From positions 6,314,149 through 6,378,148 of the forward strand of contig OY754964.1 in the NCBI GenBank assembly GCA_963576475.1: a DNA stretch of 64,000 nt, in the 5' to 3' direction. Source of the stretch: Molanna angustata (taxonomy: Eukaryota; Arthropoda; Insecta; Trichoptera; Molannidae). This document shows positions 1 to 12,002 of the stretch, in pieces (position 1 is the stretch's first letter; the number at the start of each line of letters is the position of its first letter). The notes beneath the pieces were generated by a model. It was not told the DNA's origin. It made no database searches and saw nothing but the letters and a program-made list of their open reading frames with translations. The position numbers were made by a program, and so were the translations under genes.

Positions 1-951
<951 letters not shown>

Positions 952-1735
952 TTGTTTCCCTTGTACAACAAGATTCGACGAATCGCTCCTTGGGCAATCA
1001 CTGTTGTGAGGTGCAAGGTCTTTTCTTACACTGCCAAGAATCTACAAATCGCTCCTTGGGCAATCACTGATGTGAGGTGCAAGGTCTTTTCTTACACTGC
1101 CAAGAATCTACAAATCGCTCCTTGGGCAATCTTGGCATTGTTAATGCCAAGATTGCGATTATTGCATTATGTACTCGTTCGCCTTAAAGTGCATTTGAAA
1201 GGCTGTAGCGTCGAAAGAGTGGAGAAGTTTAAATACCTCGGCAGTATGGCTACGCAAACCCTTGACCTGGATGTGGAGGTTAAATGCAGAAATGAGGCAG
1301 CAAGAGCTACATCAAATAAAATGAAAACATTCTTCTGTAACGACAACATAAACCTGAAACTCCGACAAAGAATGATAAGATGCTATGTGTGGTCTGTTTT
1401 ATTGTATGGATGCAAGACGTGGACTTTGAAAGTCAGTATGATGAACAGACTGGAAGCATTTGAAATGTGGCTCCATCGACCAATGCTCAGATTCCCTGGA
1501 CAGATATGATAACCAATACAGAAGTCCTGAGGCGAGCTAGAGCAAACAGGGAGCTGCGTGGAGAGAAATATCACCTTCTCTAGCTCATCCTGGAGGGCAA
1601 GATTGAGGGTCGCCGAGGACCAGGCAGCAGACAGATGTCCTGGCTGTGCAACGTAAGAGAATGGACTGGCATCCGATCGCTGGCAGAGTGATCGCTGACG
1701 TTGGGGGACCCAATAGGGCATTTAAAGAAGAAGAA
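952..1735 (+). mobile_element. Decayed non-LTR retrotransposon, C-terminal RT fragment
   Basis: The + strand reads the end of a reverse-transcriptase protein: KYLGSMATQTLDLDVEVKCR followed by RQRMIRCYVWSVLLYGC and RLEAFEMWLHR, an order typical of the region after the RT palm in insect endonuclease-RT LINEs. After about 1500 the similarity continues in other frames (GRRGPG near 1610, EWTGIR near 1660), so the copy is frameshifted. The catalytic core is absent. The first 60 codons of the open frame (952-1134) come from the 66-bp satellite, not from the LINE. The exact clade is uncertain. Confidence 0.7.
981..1134 (+). repeat. 66-bp satellite array, about 2.3 units
   Basis: The unit starts AATCGCTCCTTGGGCAATCA; starts at 981, 1047 and 1113 give an exact 66-bp period. 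Because 66 is a multiple of three, the array is open in one frame and translates to a repeated 22-residue peptide, which I take to be an artefact. A short palindrome (CTTGGCATT/AATGCCAAG) follows at 1131-1151. Confidence 0.92.
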
Positions 1736-1828
1736 TGTGTAAAATACCTACTCATAATAATATACCTATCATCATTTTTAAATTTTTTATATTGTGTTCG
1801 TACCTACCCATTCAGTCAATAAATGTAA
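1701..1828 (+). repeat. Segment duplicated at 2014-2084 plus 4759-4845
   Basis: The segment beginning TTGGGGGACCCAATAGGGCA and running to the CCATTCAGTCAAT motif recurs nearly unchanged to the right. The right copy is split by the RTE element: its first half is 2014-2084 and its second half resumes after 4747. This gives a readable before-and-after picture of the insertion. Confidence 0.85.
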
Positions 1829-2014
1829 GAAAAGGCAGTGTAAGAAAAGATCTTGCACCTCACATCAGTGATTGCCCAAGGAGCGATTAGTAGATTCTTG
1901 GGAGTGTAAGAAAAGACCTTGCACCTCACATCAGTGATTGCCCAAGGAGCGATTAGAAGATTCTTGGCAGTGTAAGAAAAGACCTTGCACCTCACATCAG
2001 TGATTGCCCAAGGT
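1828..2014 (-). repeat. 66-bp satellite array, about 2.8 units, inverted
   Basis: Same unit as at 981-1134 but in the opposite orientation. GATTAG positions at 1885 and 1951 confirm the 66-bp period. The two arrays bracket the LINE fragment as inverted repeats. Confidence 0.92.
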
Positions 2015-2084
2015 TGGGGGGACCCAACAGGGCATAAAGAAGAAGAATGTGTAAAATACCTACTCATAATAATATACCTATCAT

Positions 2085-4747
2085 ACATACATACATACAT
2101 ACATACCATCACGCCATGTCCCTCACGGGGTAGGCAGAGAGAACCGAACGCCACATTTTTCTATCTTGACACACATTCATCGCCTCATCAACATTCATAC
2201 ATCGTCTTATACATGTTCGTCTGTTTTTTTTTTTTTTTTTTTTTTTTTATTTGTAACATAAGAAATAATATTATACAGGTACACATCAAAGTTTAACAAT
2301 ACAATATTTTTACAAAAAAAAGATCCTTAAGAACTAGATGCGGAATGTAAACTGCTTCACTAGGTTAAAAACCTGTTCTGGAGCAGCTTATAATTATATA
2401 GGTATATTGTTTAGGTGTGCGTGTGTGTCATTGTATGTTAACGTAGAGTTGTTTATTTATCACTGTCTTGTCTGTTTTTTTTATCCACTTCTTTAATCCA
2501 CATTTAAAGCTGTTTATATTTGTATTTTTCTTCAATTCAATTTGTTGTCTGTTGTTCATGCTTCTTACATTTCCATCTTTCAAAATATCGTTTACATGGT
2601 CGTGCCATCCTTTTCTTGGGCGCCCGCGACCTCTTATTCCGTTCCTGTCAGCTTTGTATATTTTCTTCGTCAGGCGTTCTTCGTTCATTCTCCCCAAGTG
2701 GCCAAACCATCTCAATGTGTTAACTTTCATTCTGTTAATTACATCTTTCTTTATCTTACATTCTTTCCTTGTATCTTCATTCCGAACTCTATCATACATC
2801 GTTCTGTTACAAATTCTTCTAAGCGATCTCATTTCAACTGCATTTATTCTGCTTTCGTGCGACTTCTGCCATGTCCAGGTCTCACTTGCATACGTCAGGG
2901 TTGGCACTACGATTGCGTTATGAATGGCAACTTTAGCGTCTCTTGATATGTTGCGATCATTCATAACTGGTCTAAGTGCTCCATTCACTCTGTTTCCTGC
3001 CATAACTCTTCTTTCAATATCCTTATCAGGCCGTCCATTCCGTTGGAACATACTACCCAGATAGACATACTCGTCGACTTGTTCAAGCCATTCATTCTCT
3101 ACTTTTATTTGACACACTGTTCTGCTTTCACTCTTTTCAAAGACCATTACCTTTGATTTGCTGGCATTCATTTTAAGTCCGTTTTCTATGCATCCTTCAT
3201 ATACCATACTTACAAGATACTGTAACTCTTCCATACTTTCTGCTAACAATACTTTGTCGTCTGCATACATCAGATCACGTACTGTTACAGTACTCAGTTT
3301 CAGACCCTTACTTTCATACTTAAGGGCTCTTATGCAGAAATCAATGTAGAGATTAAAGAGCCAAGGGGACAACACGCACCCCTGTCTTACGCCATTATTT
3401 ATAGAGAACCAAGTTGTTGTTGTGTCGTTAACACGAACACATGCTTTGCTGTTCTCATATAATGAAGCGATTGCACGTATCAGCTTACTCTTCACTCCGT
3501 ACATCGATAGTATATTCCATAGTTTTTCTCTTACAACTTTATCATAGGCCTTTTCTAGGTCTATAAAGGCGCAGAAAAGTTTTTGGTTTTTACCCAAAAC
3601 CTTTTCTGTGACCATACGTAAAGAAAAAATTTGGTCTATACATCCTCTGCCGCCAACAAAAGCCCCTTGAGCATCCCAAATCTTGCTCTCTGTAACCTTT
3701 CGTACTCTTTGATCCAGGATCCTTGCATACATCTTACCAACTGAGCTTAGCAAACTTATGGCTCTATAGTTTTTGCAGTCGAGCTTCGATCCTTTACCTT
3801 TGTACAAAGGTACCACGACTGCATTTCTCCAGTCTGAGGGAGTGTGTCCTTCTTCCCAACATTTGTTGAAAAGAGAGAGACACCACTCCAACGTCTGTTC
3901 GCCGCCATATTTTATAAGTTCAGCTGATACACTGTCATACCCGGCAGCTTTCCCCGCTTTCGCGTGTTTTACTGCTTCAAACACTTCTTCTTGCGTTATT
4001 TCATCCTTATCATCTTCACTTACTTGCCATGTTCTCTGACTCACGTCCCCTCTTACTCCGCTATCATACAGTTCCTCGAAATATTCTTTCCATCGCTCTT
4101 TCACGCCATCTTCGTCCATAATTATTTTTCCATCTTTATCATTTATTCCTTTCGAAGCTTTCACAGTTCCATTTTTTCTTTTCGCTACGCCTTTCCAGAA
4201 CATTTTCATGTTTCCAGGAAAGTCGCTGGCTATTTTCAGGCTTTCTTTCTCTTTTATACCATCTTTTTCCCTTTTTACTGTGTCTTTGACTACTTTCTTG
4301 CATACTTTATAATTCTCTTTTGCTCTTTCTTCATTATTCGATCCTTTCGCGGCTAATAATGCCATCCATGCTTTCTTCTTTTCACCCACAACTATCTTAA
4401 CACTCTCATTCCACCAAGCATCGCCTTTCTTTCCACCTCTTTTAGCAATACCACAGATCTTCTTCGATGTCTTACACACGGTCTCTTTCAGCGTCGTCCA
4501 TGCTTCCTCAATATTTCTTCTACTGTGTATTGCTTTAAAGAGTTCGTTTCCGGTCTCTTTTGCATACTGATTTCTTACACTCTCATCTTGCAGCCTTTCT
4601 ACCTTGGTTCGCATCGGTGGATCACTTCGGTGTGTTTTAGAGCGCCACCCGGTGAACAAATCAATTCTTGATATTAACAAGTAGTGGTCTGTCTCCAGTT
4701 CCGCGCCCCTATACACTCTAGTATCCACTGTCGCTTTCCTTAGTGAC
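2085..4747 (-). mobile_element. 5'-truncated RTE-clade LINE (copy 1) with 11-bp TSD
   Basis: The element lies on the minus strand between direct repeats ATACCTATCAT at 2074-2084 and 4748-4758. Its 3' end is a short (ATGT)n microsatellite instead of poly-A, as in RTE elements. It encodes the last residues of the endonuclease (TDHYLL) and the whole RT. The same 3' region recurs at 7674-9107, 42630-42725, 51945-52175 and 54625-54870, so this family is repeated in the window. The 5' part, with most of the endonuclease, is missing. Confidence 0.85.
2226..2546 (-). mobile_element. 3' end of a second LINE nested in the RTE element
   Basis: A poly-T run of about 25 (poly-A on the minus strand) starts the insert. 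On the minus strand the insert encodes a short LINE C-terminus (FKCGLKKWIKK) and a stop, then a 3' UTR. GTCTGTT at 2219-2225 is repeated at 2547-2553. The RTE copies at 7680-7800 and 54690-54760 run straight through this point, so they act as empty sites. Confidence 0.85.
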
Positions 4748-4761
4748 ATACCTATCATCAT
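2428..4761 (-). pseudogene. RTE reverse transcriptase ORF, 777 codons, both ends chimeric
   Basis: The protein has the endonuclease tail (TDHYLLISRID), RT motifs YRAISLLSSVGKMYARILDQ, FIDLEKAYDKV (motif A), NNGVRQGCVLSPWLF (motif B) and LMYADD (motif C), then a C-terminal GRGRPRKGWHDHV segment. The catalytic aspartates are therefore present. Neither end belongs to the element: the first four or five codons lie in flanking DNA beyond the target duplication, and about the last 40 codons (2428-2546) come from another retroelement inserted in the 3' region. The endonuclease is mostly missing, so the copy should not be able to move on its own. Confidence 0.85.
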
Positions 4762-5201
4762 TTTAAAAATTTATATATACCTATCATCATTTTAAAAATT
4801 TTTATATTGTGTTTGTACTTACCCATTCAGTCAATACATTTATTCTGAAAATGGTATTATTAATTTTACAAAGAATAACAAAAACATTTTTAAGGTATTC
4901 AATTTGATTGATGAATTTCGGAAGCTTGAGTAGTGCCAGAAAATACCTTTTTGTATAGAATCCTTTGTATATTTTTCGTATATTTATTTAATTTTTTAAT
5001 CTTTTTACAGCATTTTCGCCAAATAATTTGAACTTTCCATGTTATTAAGACGCATATCTATCTATTGATGTAAAAATATTGCTATGTATTGCGATCGGCA
5101 AGGGACAGGCTTTGCAAATAATTACTATACAACATGTACAGTTGAGATGATTACAGAAAAAAAATAAGATTATCTTTATTTAATAAAATTTTTTTTTTCA
5201 G
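4759..5201 (+). other. AT-rich end of the COX17 intron
   Basis: Nothing coding is seen. The stretch ends in a strong polypyrimidine tract and CAG at 5191-5201, the acceptor of the COX17 exon. Confidence 0.6.
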
Positions 5202-5286
5202 TATTGTCGAGAATGGCCAAGAGAATTGTACCAAACTTATAGAAGAACATCGTGAATGTATGAGAAAAATGGGATTTAACATTTAA
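5202..5286 (+). CDS. COX17: COX17, last coding exon (partial gene)
   Basis: COX17 is a small copper chaperone of the mitochondrial intermembrane space that hands Cu(I) to SCO1 and COX11 during cytochrome c oxidase assembly. The exon follows a T-rich acceptor (AG at 5200-5201). It completes a codon begun upstream (T, the last base of a Cys codon) and reads 27 more codons, IVENGQENC then TKLIEEHREC and MRKMGFNI, to TAA at 5284-5286. The second CX9C motif is complete here, and the split Cys would belong to the first; this is the CHCH hairpin of the family. The family protein is about 63 residues, so this is nearly half of it. The exon break before the I-V-E segment matches, as I recall, the vertebrate gene. 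The upstream exons, with the CCxC copper site, were not found and should lie left of the window. Confidence 0.9.
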
Positions 5287-5381
5287 ATATAATATTTATT
5301 TAGTCAAACGATAAGGTTTTGAAGATTTTAGTATTTATGTTGAATACTGTGAGCTTTGTTTAAAAAATATCACGTATCATT

Positions 5382-5387
5382 AATAAA
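5382..5387 (+). promoter_or_regulatory. Candidate COX17 polyadenylation signal
   Basis: The first AATAAA clearly downstream of the COX17 stop lies about 95 bases away. In DNA this AT-rich the motif is common, so the choice is tentative. Confidence 0.35.
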
Positions 5388-6606
5388 ATAATTACAAAAA
5401 CCAATAATAGTTTTTTTGACATTCACAAACAATAATTTGATTATGATTAACACTGATTTAGTTTGAAGTTATATATCACATTCTTGTCTATTTCAGTTAT
5501 GTCAAAGCAGCTGTTTCATTTTTAAAGATTTGAAAGTTGATTGTTTAAAATGCATATGTATTTTTGCAAATGGTTAAAATACAAATATTTTTGTTTTTAG
5601 AAAAGGTTGTTGATATCTCTATGAAAAAACATTCTAAAAAATATATGAAGAAATTGTATTATTGTATATGTCTAGCTTGCTAATTATTGTGACTTGCTAG
5701 AATGAGCTGTATCATAAACAACAATTTTTCACACATTTTGCATTTCAGATTATTGTAACTAGAGAAGTTTTGATTTTTTTTTCATAAATTTTTCATTAAA
5801 AATATTTATTTCTTGCGATACAGATATATCTTACCCATTAAATAATATTGAAATCCATATCAATTGTTTTCATTTATTCTATACAAGTTGCATTTTAAGA
5901 AATAAATTAGAATTCTTGTACTTATTATATACTAATCAACTCAGATTTGTTGATAAAAATATGCATCTCTATTATAATTTTTATCTTCAAATTATTTTAT
6001 CGTAATTTTAACACAGTTTATTTTTGTATTTATTTTTATATTTATGGGCCAATCATGATGGTACAAGATGACATTCAACTCATCATTGTTTTGAACATTT
6101 AATTTCATAAAAAAAATAGCTATAAGACTAAGACAGTTATTTATTTTATAGATCTGTGTAATTAAATTTTATGAAGAATGGTAAAACACCTTAATTTTTA
6201 TAGTAGTTTATTTATAAATTTCATCGGTTTTGTTATAATAAAAAAGCTGTTTTAAAAATAAGCTATTTAATGGTACATTTAAGAATTAGAATTCCTTTAT
6301 CATTTGAGAATTAATGTACTTATTATTAAGTTTTATTTTCTTCTTACATTTTGTAATGTAACCAATTATTATGACGAGCGCATGATGAAAAAATAAGTCA
6401 AGTTAATTCATCATGTGGCAGCTAGTGTATATTGCGTTTGTTAGACTTGTAGTCAAAGTTACCTTATGATTTTTTGATTGCTGTGTAAATACTTAGGTAG
6501 AAGAAGTAATTAAAGAATTATAAAATATCAAATTGTTTTAATTAATCATAATTTATTTTATAAGTTTCCTATATCTCAATATATATTCTGATCTTTCATT
6601 CCTTTT
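5388..6606. other. AT-rich intergenic DNA, no gene seen
   Basis: No exon, open frame or known repeat could be recognised on either strand. Confidence 0.5.
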
Positions 6607-6618
6607 AAATATTTTATA

Positions 6619-6732
6619 TTGTGTGCCACCGCACGACGTGGCTCATCAACTGTTTATACTACAATAATATACTTGTAAATGGCAGGAAACTATACATATA
6701 AATAATAGTTCTGCCAAATAAAAAAAAAAAAA
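6619..6732 (+). mobile_element. Short 5'-truncated retroelement tail with 12-bp TSD
   Basis: AAATATTTTATA occurs at 6607-6618 and again at 6733-6744. Between them lies a 3' UTR-like sequence (GTGCCACCGCACGACGTGG near 6623) ending in about 14 A residues. This is the expected product of target-primed reverse transcription with heavy 5' truncation. The parent LINE cannot be named from this tail. Confidence 0.8.
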
Positions 6733-6744
6733 AAATATTTTATA

Positions 6745-7596
6745 ATAAACACATCTTTATATCTTTTGGTAGAATGTATGTGTGTCTATGCCTCTGTTAA
6801 TTTCTTCTAATATTCCTTTCAGACGGCGTCCAGATGGGATTTTATTGGCTGCTGTATAAGGAAGTTTGTCACTTCATTATGTTTATATTATGATCTTATT
6901 CGGTACATGGTCATGAACACATGTATTTTGTAACTATCATTTCTTTCAAATAATAACACAAAATACTTAAGATAAAATTAGAACTGCAGCAAAATTGAAT
7001 GTTAAAATAAATTTGAATATCTCATATGTATAACTAACTATGAAGACAACTTAAAATAAAAAATAATAATACATTACAATAAACATGATAAAATAAAAAA
7101 GTGGGAATGATTTGAAGATAAAGGGTGTTGTGGGAAAATAGAAATTTGATCAAATAAATGAGGTGTATTTTCTATTGAAAATTTAATGGTCATAGGACAA
7201 AAGGGAAAAAAATGAAAAAGTTCGTGTAGGTATATATATTCCGCAAAATATTCGTAGGGACAGTATTTTAATACAATTTTTTGTATGTATGGGGCGGTAT
7301 TTTAGTACCTATACGTAAAATTTTCAGTACAATGTTTTTATGGGACTTCGGATGAAATTTGATATTTAGATATGTTGGTATAACCTATAAAAGACTATAT
7401 ATATTTTTAATTTATTCCAATTTTCATTAAATAAAATATTGAACAAGCCGAGCATGCGATTACCAAGCCGAAGAATCATTTGTGTATTTGCATTTTCAAT
7501 CGAAAATTGCGCCTGTATGGGCGCTAGCCTTAAACTTCGTGTACGCAAAGTTATGCCGATAATATAAAATCAGGAGTATTATTATAAACACAAAAC
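6745..7596. other. AT-rich intergenic DNA, no gene seen
   Basis: Only short chance open frames; no recognisable gene or repeat. Confidence 0.5.
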
Positions 7597-7669
7597 GGTT
7601 TAGTTCTACAATAATATTGTAGAACTAAACCGATAAAATAGACTTGCATATTATGCAAGTCTATTTTAT
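7597..7669. repeat. Two adjacent perfect-arm hairpins
   Basis: Hairpin one has 17-bp arms (CGGTTTAGTTCTACAAT and its complement) around a 3-base loop at 7597-7633. Hairpin two has 17-bp arms (ATAAAATAGACTTGCAT) around a 3-base loop at 7633-7669. The right arm of the second overlaps the left target duplication of the RTE copy that follows. Confidence 0.9.
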
Positions 7670-8170
7670 AGAACATACATACCATCACGCCATGTCCCTT
7701 GCGGGGTAGGCAGAGAGAACCGAACGCCACATTTTTCTATCCTGGCACGCATCCCTCGCTTCGTCCACATACATGCTCGTCTATTGCTCACACTTCTAAA
7801 ATTTCCGTCTTTCAAAATTTCGTTCACATGGTCGTGCCATCCCTTTCTTGGGCGTCCCCGACCTCTCATTCCATTCCTTTCCGCTCTGTATATTTTCTTC
7901 GTCAGGCGCTCCTCATTCATTCTCCCCATGTGACCACCATCTCAATGTGTTCACTTTCATTCTAGTAATGACATCTTTCTTCATCTTACATTCTTTCCTT
8001 ATGTCCTCATTTCTTACCCGGTCATACATCGTTCTATTACAAATCCTTCTTAACGATCTCATTTCAACTGCATTTATTCTACTTTCATGCGTCTTCTGCC
8101 ATGTCCAGGTTTCACTTGCATACGTCAAGGTTGGCACTACGACGGCGTTATGAATGGCATCCTTTGATAT

Positions 8171-8387
8171 TTTTAATATTGCTTCCCGGGCAACTAACAG
8201 GTACTATGCCAAATATTATTTTAACATGCACCCAATAACAAGTTGCCACATTCTGGAGATTTACGATATTTATCGTCTCACAGATCCAGACTGAAAACAC
8301 AATTTAAAAACTGTGTCTCCACCGGGAATCGAACCCGGGACCTTTAGGTCAGGAGTCAGATACCTAACACTGAGCCATGAAGGCCGA
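8171..8387 (-). mobile_element. tRNA-derived SINE, copy S1, inside RTE copy 2
   Basis: On the minus strand it starts with a tRNA-like head: a box A-like CATGGCTCAGTG and a box B GGTTCGATTCC followed by CGGTGGAGACACAG. It then has a conserved body (TTTTCAGTCTGGATCTGTGAG, CCAGAATGTGGCAACTTG) and ends near GTTGCCCGGGAAGCAAT. RTE copy 1 is continuous across this point, which fixes the borders approximately. Four other copies are in the window. Confidence 0.85.
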
Positions 8388-8945
8388 CATGTTGCGATCA
8401 TTCATAATTGGTCTCAGTGCTCCATTCACTCTGTTTCCTGCCATAACTCTTCTTTCGATCTCTTTATCGAGTAGTCCATTCCGTTGAAATATGCTTCCCA
8501 AGTACACATATTCGTCGACTTGCTCGAGCCATTCGTTCTCTACTCTTATTTTACACGCTGTTCTGCTTTCACTGTTTTCAAAGACCATTGACTTTGATTT
8601 GCTGGCATTCATCCTAAGTCCATTCTCTATACATCCTTCATATACCAGACTTACAAGATACTGTAACTCTTCCATACTTTCTGCTAATAGAACTTTATCG
8701 TCTGCATACATCAAATCTCGCACCATTACAGTACTCAATTTCAGACCCTTGCTTTCATCCTTAAGGGCTCTTATGCAGAAATCAATGTACAAGTTAAAGA
8801 GCCATGGAGATAGCACGCACCCTTGTCTAACGCCATTATTTATAGAGAACCACGTTGTCACTGTGTTGTTGACACGAACACATGCTTCGCTGTTCTCATA
8901 TAATGACGCGATTGCGCGTATCAGTTTGCTCTTCACTCCATACAC
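8364..8945 (-). pseudogene. RTE reverse transcriptase fragment with YADD motif
   Basis: The open frame covers NNGVRQGCVLSPWLF (motif B), LMYADD (motif C) and the thumb region up to ALRPIMNDRNMS, where the SINE breaks it. The rest of the RT C-terminus resumes at 7666-8160, with a small deletion near 7935 compared with copy 1. A run of A residues near 9066 shifts the frame upstream. Non-functional. Confidence 0.85.
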
Positions 8946-9371
8946 TGCTAGTATATCCCATAATTTTTCTCTAACAACTTTATCATACGCCTTTTCTAGG
9001 TCTATGAAGGCACAGAAAATTTTCTGATTTTTATCCAGAACCTTTTCTGTGACCGTGTGCAGAGAAAAAAATTTGGTCTATACATCCTCTGCCGCCCACA
9101 AACGCACCTATTTTATAGAAACCCACAACAATTCTTGAAAACTTAAATTTTTTCGTTTTATTTGCCTGTAGCCGTATGGCACTGTGGCGACACATAAATC
9201 GAAATAGTTATAGTTAAATATTTATTTGTGGTCCAGGCGCTTTTCTCCAAGATAAGCTTAAATTGATTTCTGTCGTCGTTTCTTTTCCACGCTATTTCTC
9301 ACAATACATTTGAAATACTTTTCGAGTCATTTTTCACAGTTGATTTTTAAAATTAGTTGTTTTTACTTATT

Positions 9372-10052
<681 letters not shown>

Positions 10053-10247
10053 ATGGCCGAGCCCCAAAGAGGATTCTTGTCACACGACTGGAGGGGAGAC
10101 GAGGTCTGGAGAGACCGAAGCAGAAATGGATGGACGACATACAAGAGGATTTAAAGAGGATTGGCGTTGCAAACAGAAGAGTGCAGGCGATGGACCGGTC
10201 TAAATGGCGAATATTTCTGGAGGAGGCCATGGCTCACAATGGGTTGT
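10053..10247 (+). mobile_element. LINE C-terminal fragment
   Basis: The frame reads GRRGLERPKQKWMDDIQEDL and then RRVQAMDRSKWRIFLEEA before a stop. This glycine/arginine-rich linker plus a D-R-x-x-W-R motif is the usual extreme C-terminus of insect endonuclease-RT LINEs. A GATGATGATAAG tail follows, fitting a microsatellite 3' end. No RT core is left. Confidence 0.65.
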
Positions 10248-10332
10248 AGCGCCAATAATGATGATAAGAATAATTCATTGAGATTATTAGAAAACATAAA
10301 GATAAGAAGAGGAGGAAGAAATCAGGTGATAT

Positions 10333-10570
10333 CATTCATTCATTCATACCATCACGGCATATCCCACAGAGTGGGGTAACCAGCGAAAGGTGTGCGGGTG
10401 TGATTGCCTTATAAAAGGGAGCACAACACATCTGTGTATACCCACACACCAGTCTCGTCTCACCTAAAAGGCACTACATCCAGAATGGGTGGTGAACCTC
10501 ATTGCTGAACTATGTGAGATGGTATTGTTGCCTGTTGTATTTTCGATTACCCGGCTCTTACGGGACACTC
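10333..10570 (-). mobile_element. Possible RTE-like 3' end
   Basis: ATTCATTCATTCATACCATC followed by ACGGCATATCCC...GTGGGGTAA resembles the CATA(n)-CCATCACGCCATGTCCC...GGGGTAGG 3' end of the RTE copies. The rest does not match them, so this may be a different subfamily. Confidence 0.4.
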
Positions 10571-10811
10571 GAAAACAATAATAGAAAAGAGTGGAAGCAC
10601 TATTCTAAGCCGGTGCCTCACTGCAAATATATAGATACATATTTTTTTGTATTATTATATATATAGATACATATAGATAATAATACAAAAATAAAAATAA
10701 ATATAGGTAAAAAGAGAAAACAACTAAACAGGAAAATAAAAGACCAAGAAAAGAATTGAAATCAACAAAAAAAGTACATCAAAATGAATGGATATTTTAG
10801 CTTTATCCTTT

Positions 10812-11390
10812 TTTTACTCCTCACAAAGCCAAGGAGATAATAGTGTGGAGTTATGAATTTGCTATTTTTAATGTTATTTTATTATATTGCAGATAATCAA
10901 CAAGTATCATGCTGATATTCAATTGTGAAAGTTTTATCACAATGTATCTGTGTGTATTATGTGCTGTGTGCTATGTACGGCGTATTTATTCTACTTCATC
11001 GATTATAGACTTTAGTAGGTACCTACTCATTCGATTATTTTCTCACTTTGCAAATTTGTTTATGTAATACTTGCATATACCCCATTAGATTTTTGAAGGA
11101 TATCTGAATAGTGCTTCTCTATTTTACTACTGTCAAACATTTCAAAGTGACCCCAAGCTCGAAGCTCAAAGCTTAAAATTGTATACTTTTATTTTCAAAT
11201 TGCCGAATACAAAATCATTATAAAATGGCATTGAAGAATTATCAGGTTTTCATAATAAAATATTTATATGTCAAATAATTTAAGAAACTCTATTCATGAA
11301 AATGTAAAGTTTTTCCTTACAAAATTTGAATAGTGGAGCGACTTGGTAGTGAGTAATATAGCGTAGGCCAAAACCAACTCGTTTTTATTA
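10812..11390 (+). repeat. Family A interspersed repeat, copy A1
   Basis: About 580 bp from TTTACTCCTCAC to CCAACTCGTTTTT, containing a GCAGATAATCAAC block, a CCCCATTAG block, a CAAAGTGACCCCAAGCTC block and a final AGTGAGTAATATAGCGTAGG. The same order occurs inverted at 12003-12596 and 27830-28670 and direct at 18655-19390. ACTCCTCACTA-type words are found near both ends. No coding capacity is seen; the class is unknown. Confidence 0.75.
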
Positions 11391-12002
11391 AGTATACTTT
11401 TTTTGTGAAATATTATGGTAGGAACAAGTCTGTGGTCTTTCTGTATGGTCGCTAATTTTGCAATGATAATAATAAGTTCTCACCTATGACGTTTTGAATT
11501 TTTTCGTCTTTGGGTTCTGTAATAAGTATCAATTTCTCCCGACGGCGACGACAACTTTCACTATTTATAGTACAATTATGTAGTGTCCATTACAAACACA
11601 TAATGTTGATACAATATTATTTTAATTTAAAATAAATGAATTAAAAAAAAAACACGCGTATAAGCTAACAATATAATATATTTTCGCTATCAGCAATTTG
11701 GAAGAATACATAGATATGTTATGTTTAGTTTTAATGACGGGTTTGAATAAGGAAGTACACTAATCATTATTATAATCATGGTCAGGTTATTTATTACTTT
11801 TGTATATTATTTATTTAAAGTTTACCACTGAGAATAAGTACCTAAATAGGAAATAATAATATAAACAGATACATCATAGTTTTATTTTACTATCAACTAA
11901 TGTCACTAATGATGTGCTGTAAGAATTATTCCAAATTTTAGGATATAGGAAAATGAATACGAAAACCCAGTAAGTGCGACCGAATTAATCATGGATATAA
12001 AA
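11391..12002. other. Spacer between inverted family A copies
   Basis: No gene or repeat recognised in about 610 bp lying between copies A1 and A2. Confidence 0.4.

Larger units (their letters stand above)
7674..9107 (-). mobile_element. RTE-clade LINE copy 2, with 13-bp TSD
   Basis: CTATTTTATAGAA lies at 7661-7673 and again at 9108-9120, an exact 13-bp target duplication. Between them is the 3' half of an RTE element on the minus strand, close to the copy at 2085-4747, including the ATGT-type 3' end and the CCATCACGCCATGTCCC word. It starts inside the RT fingers, so it is more strongly 5'-truncated than copy 1. A SINE at 8171-8387 splits it. Confidence 0.9.

Noticed and set aside
952..1134. 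N-terminus of a 185-residue protein
   Set aside because: This part of the frame is 66-bp satellite; only the later part resembles a LINE protein.
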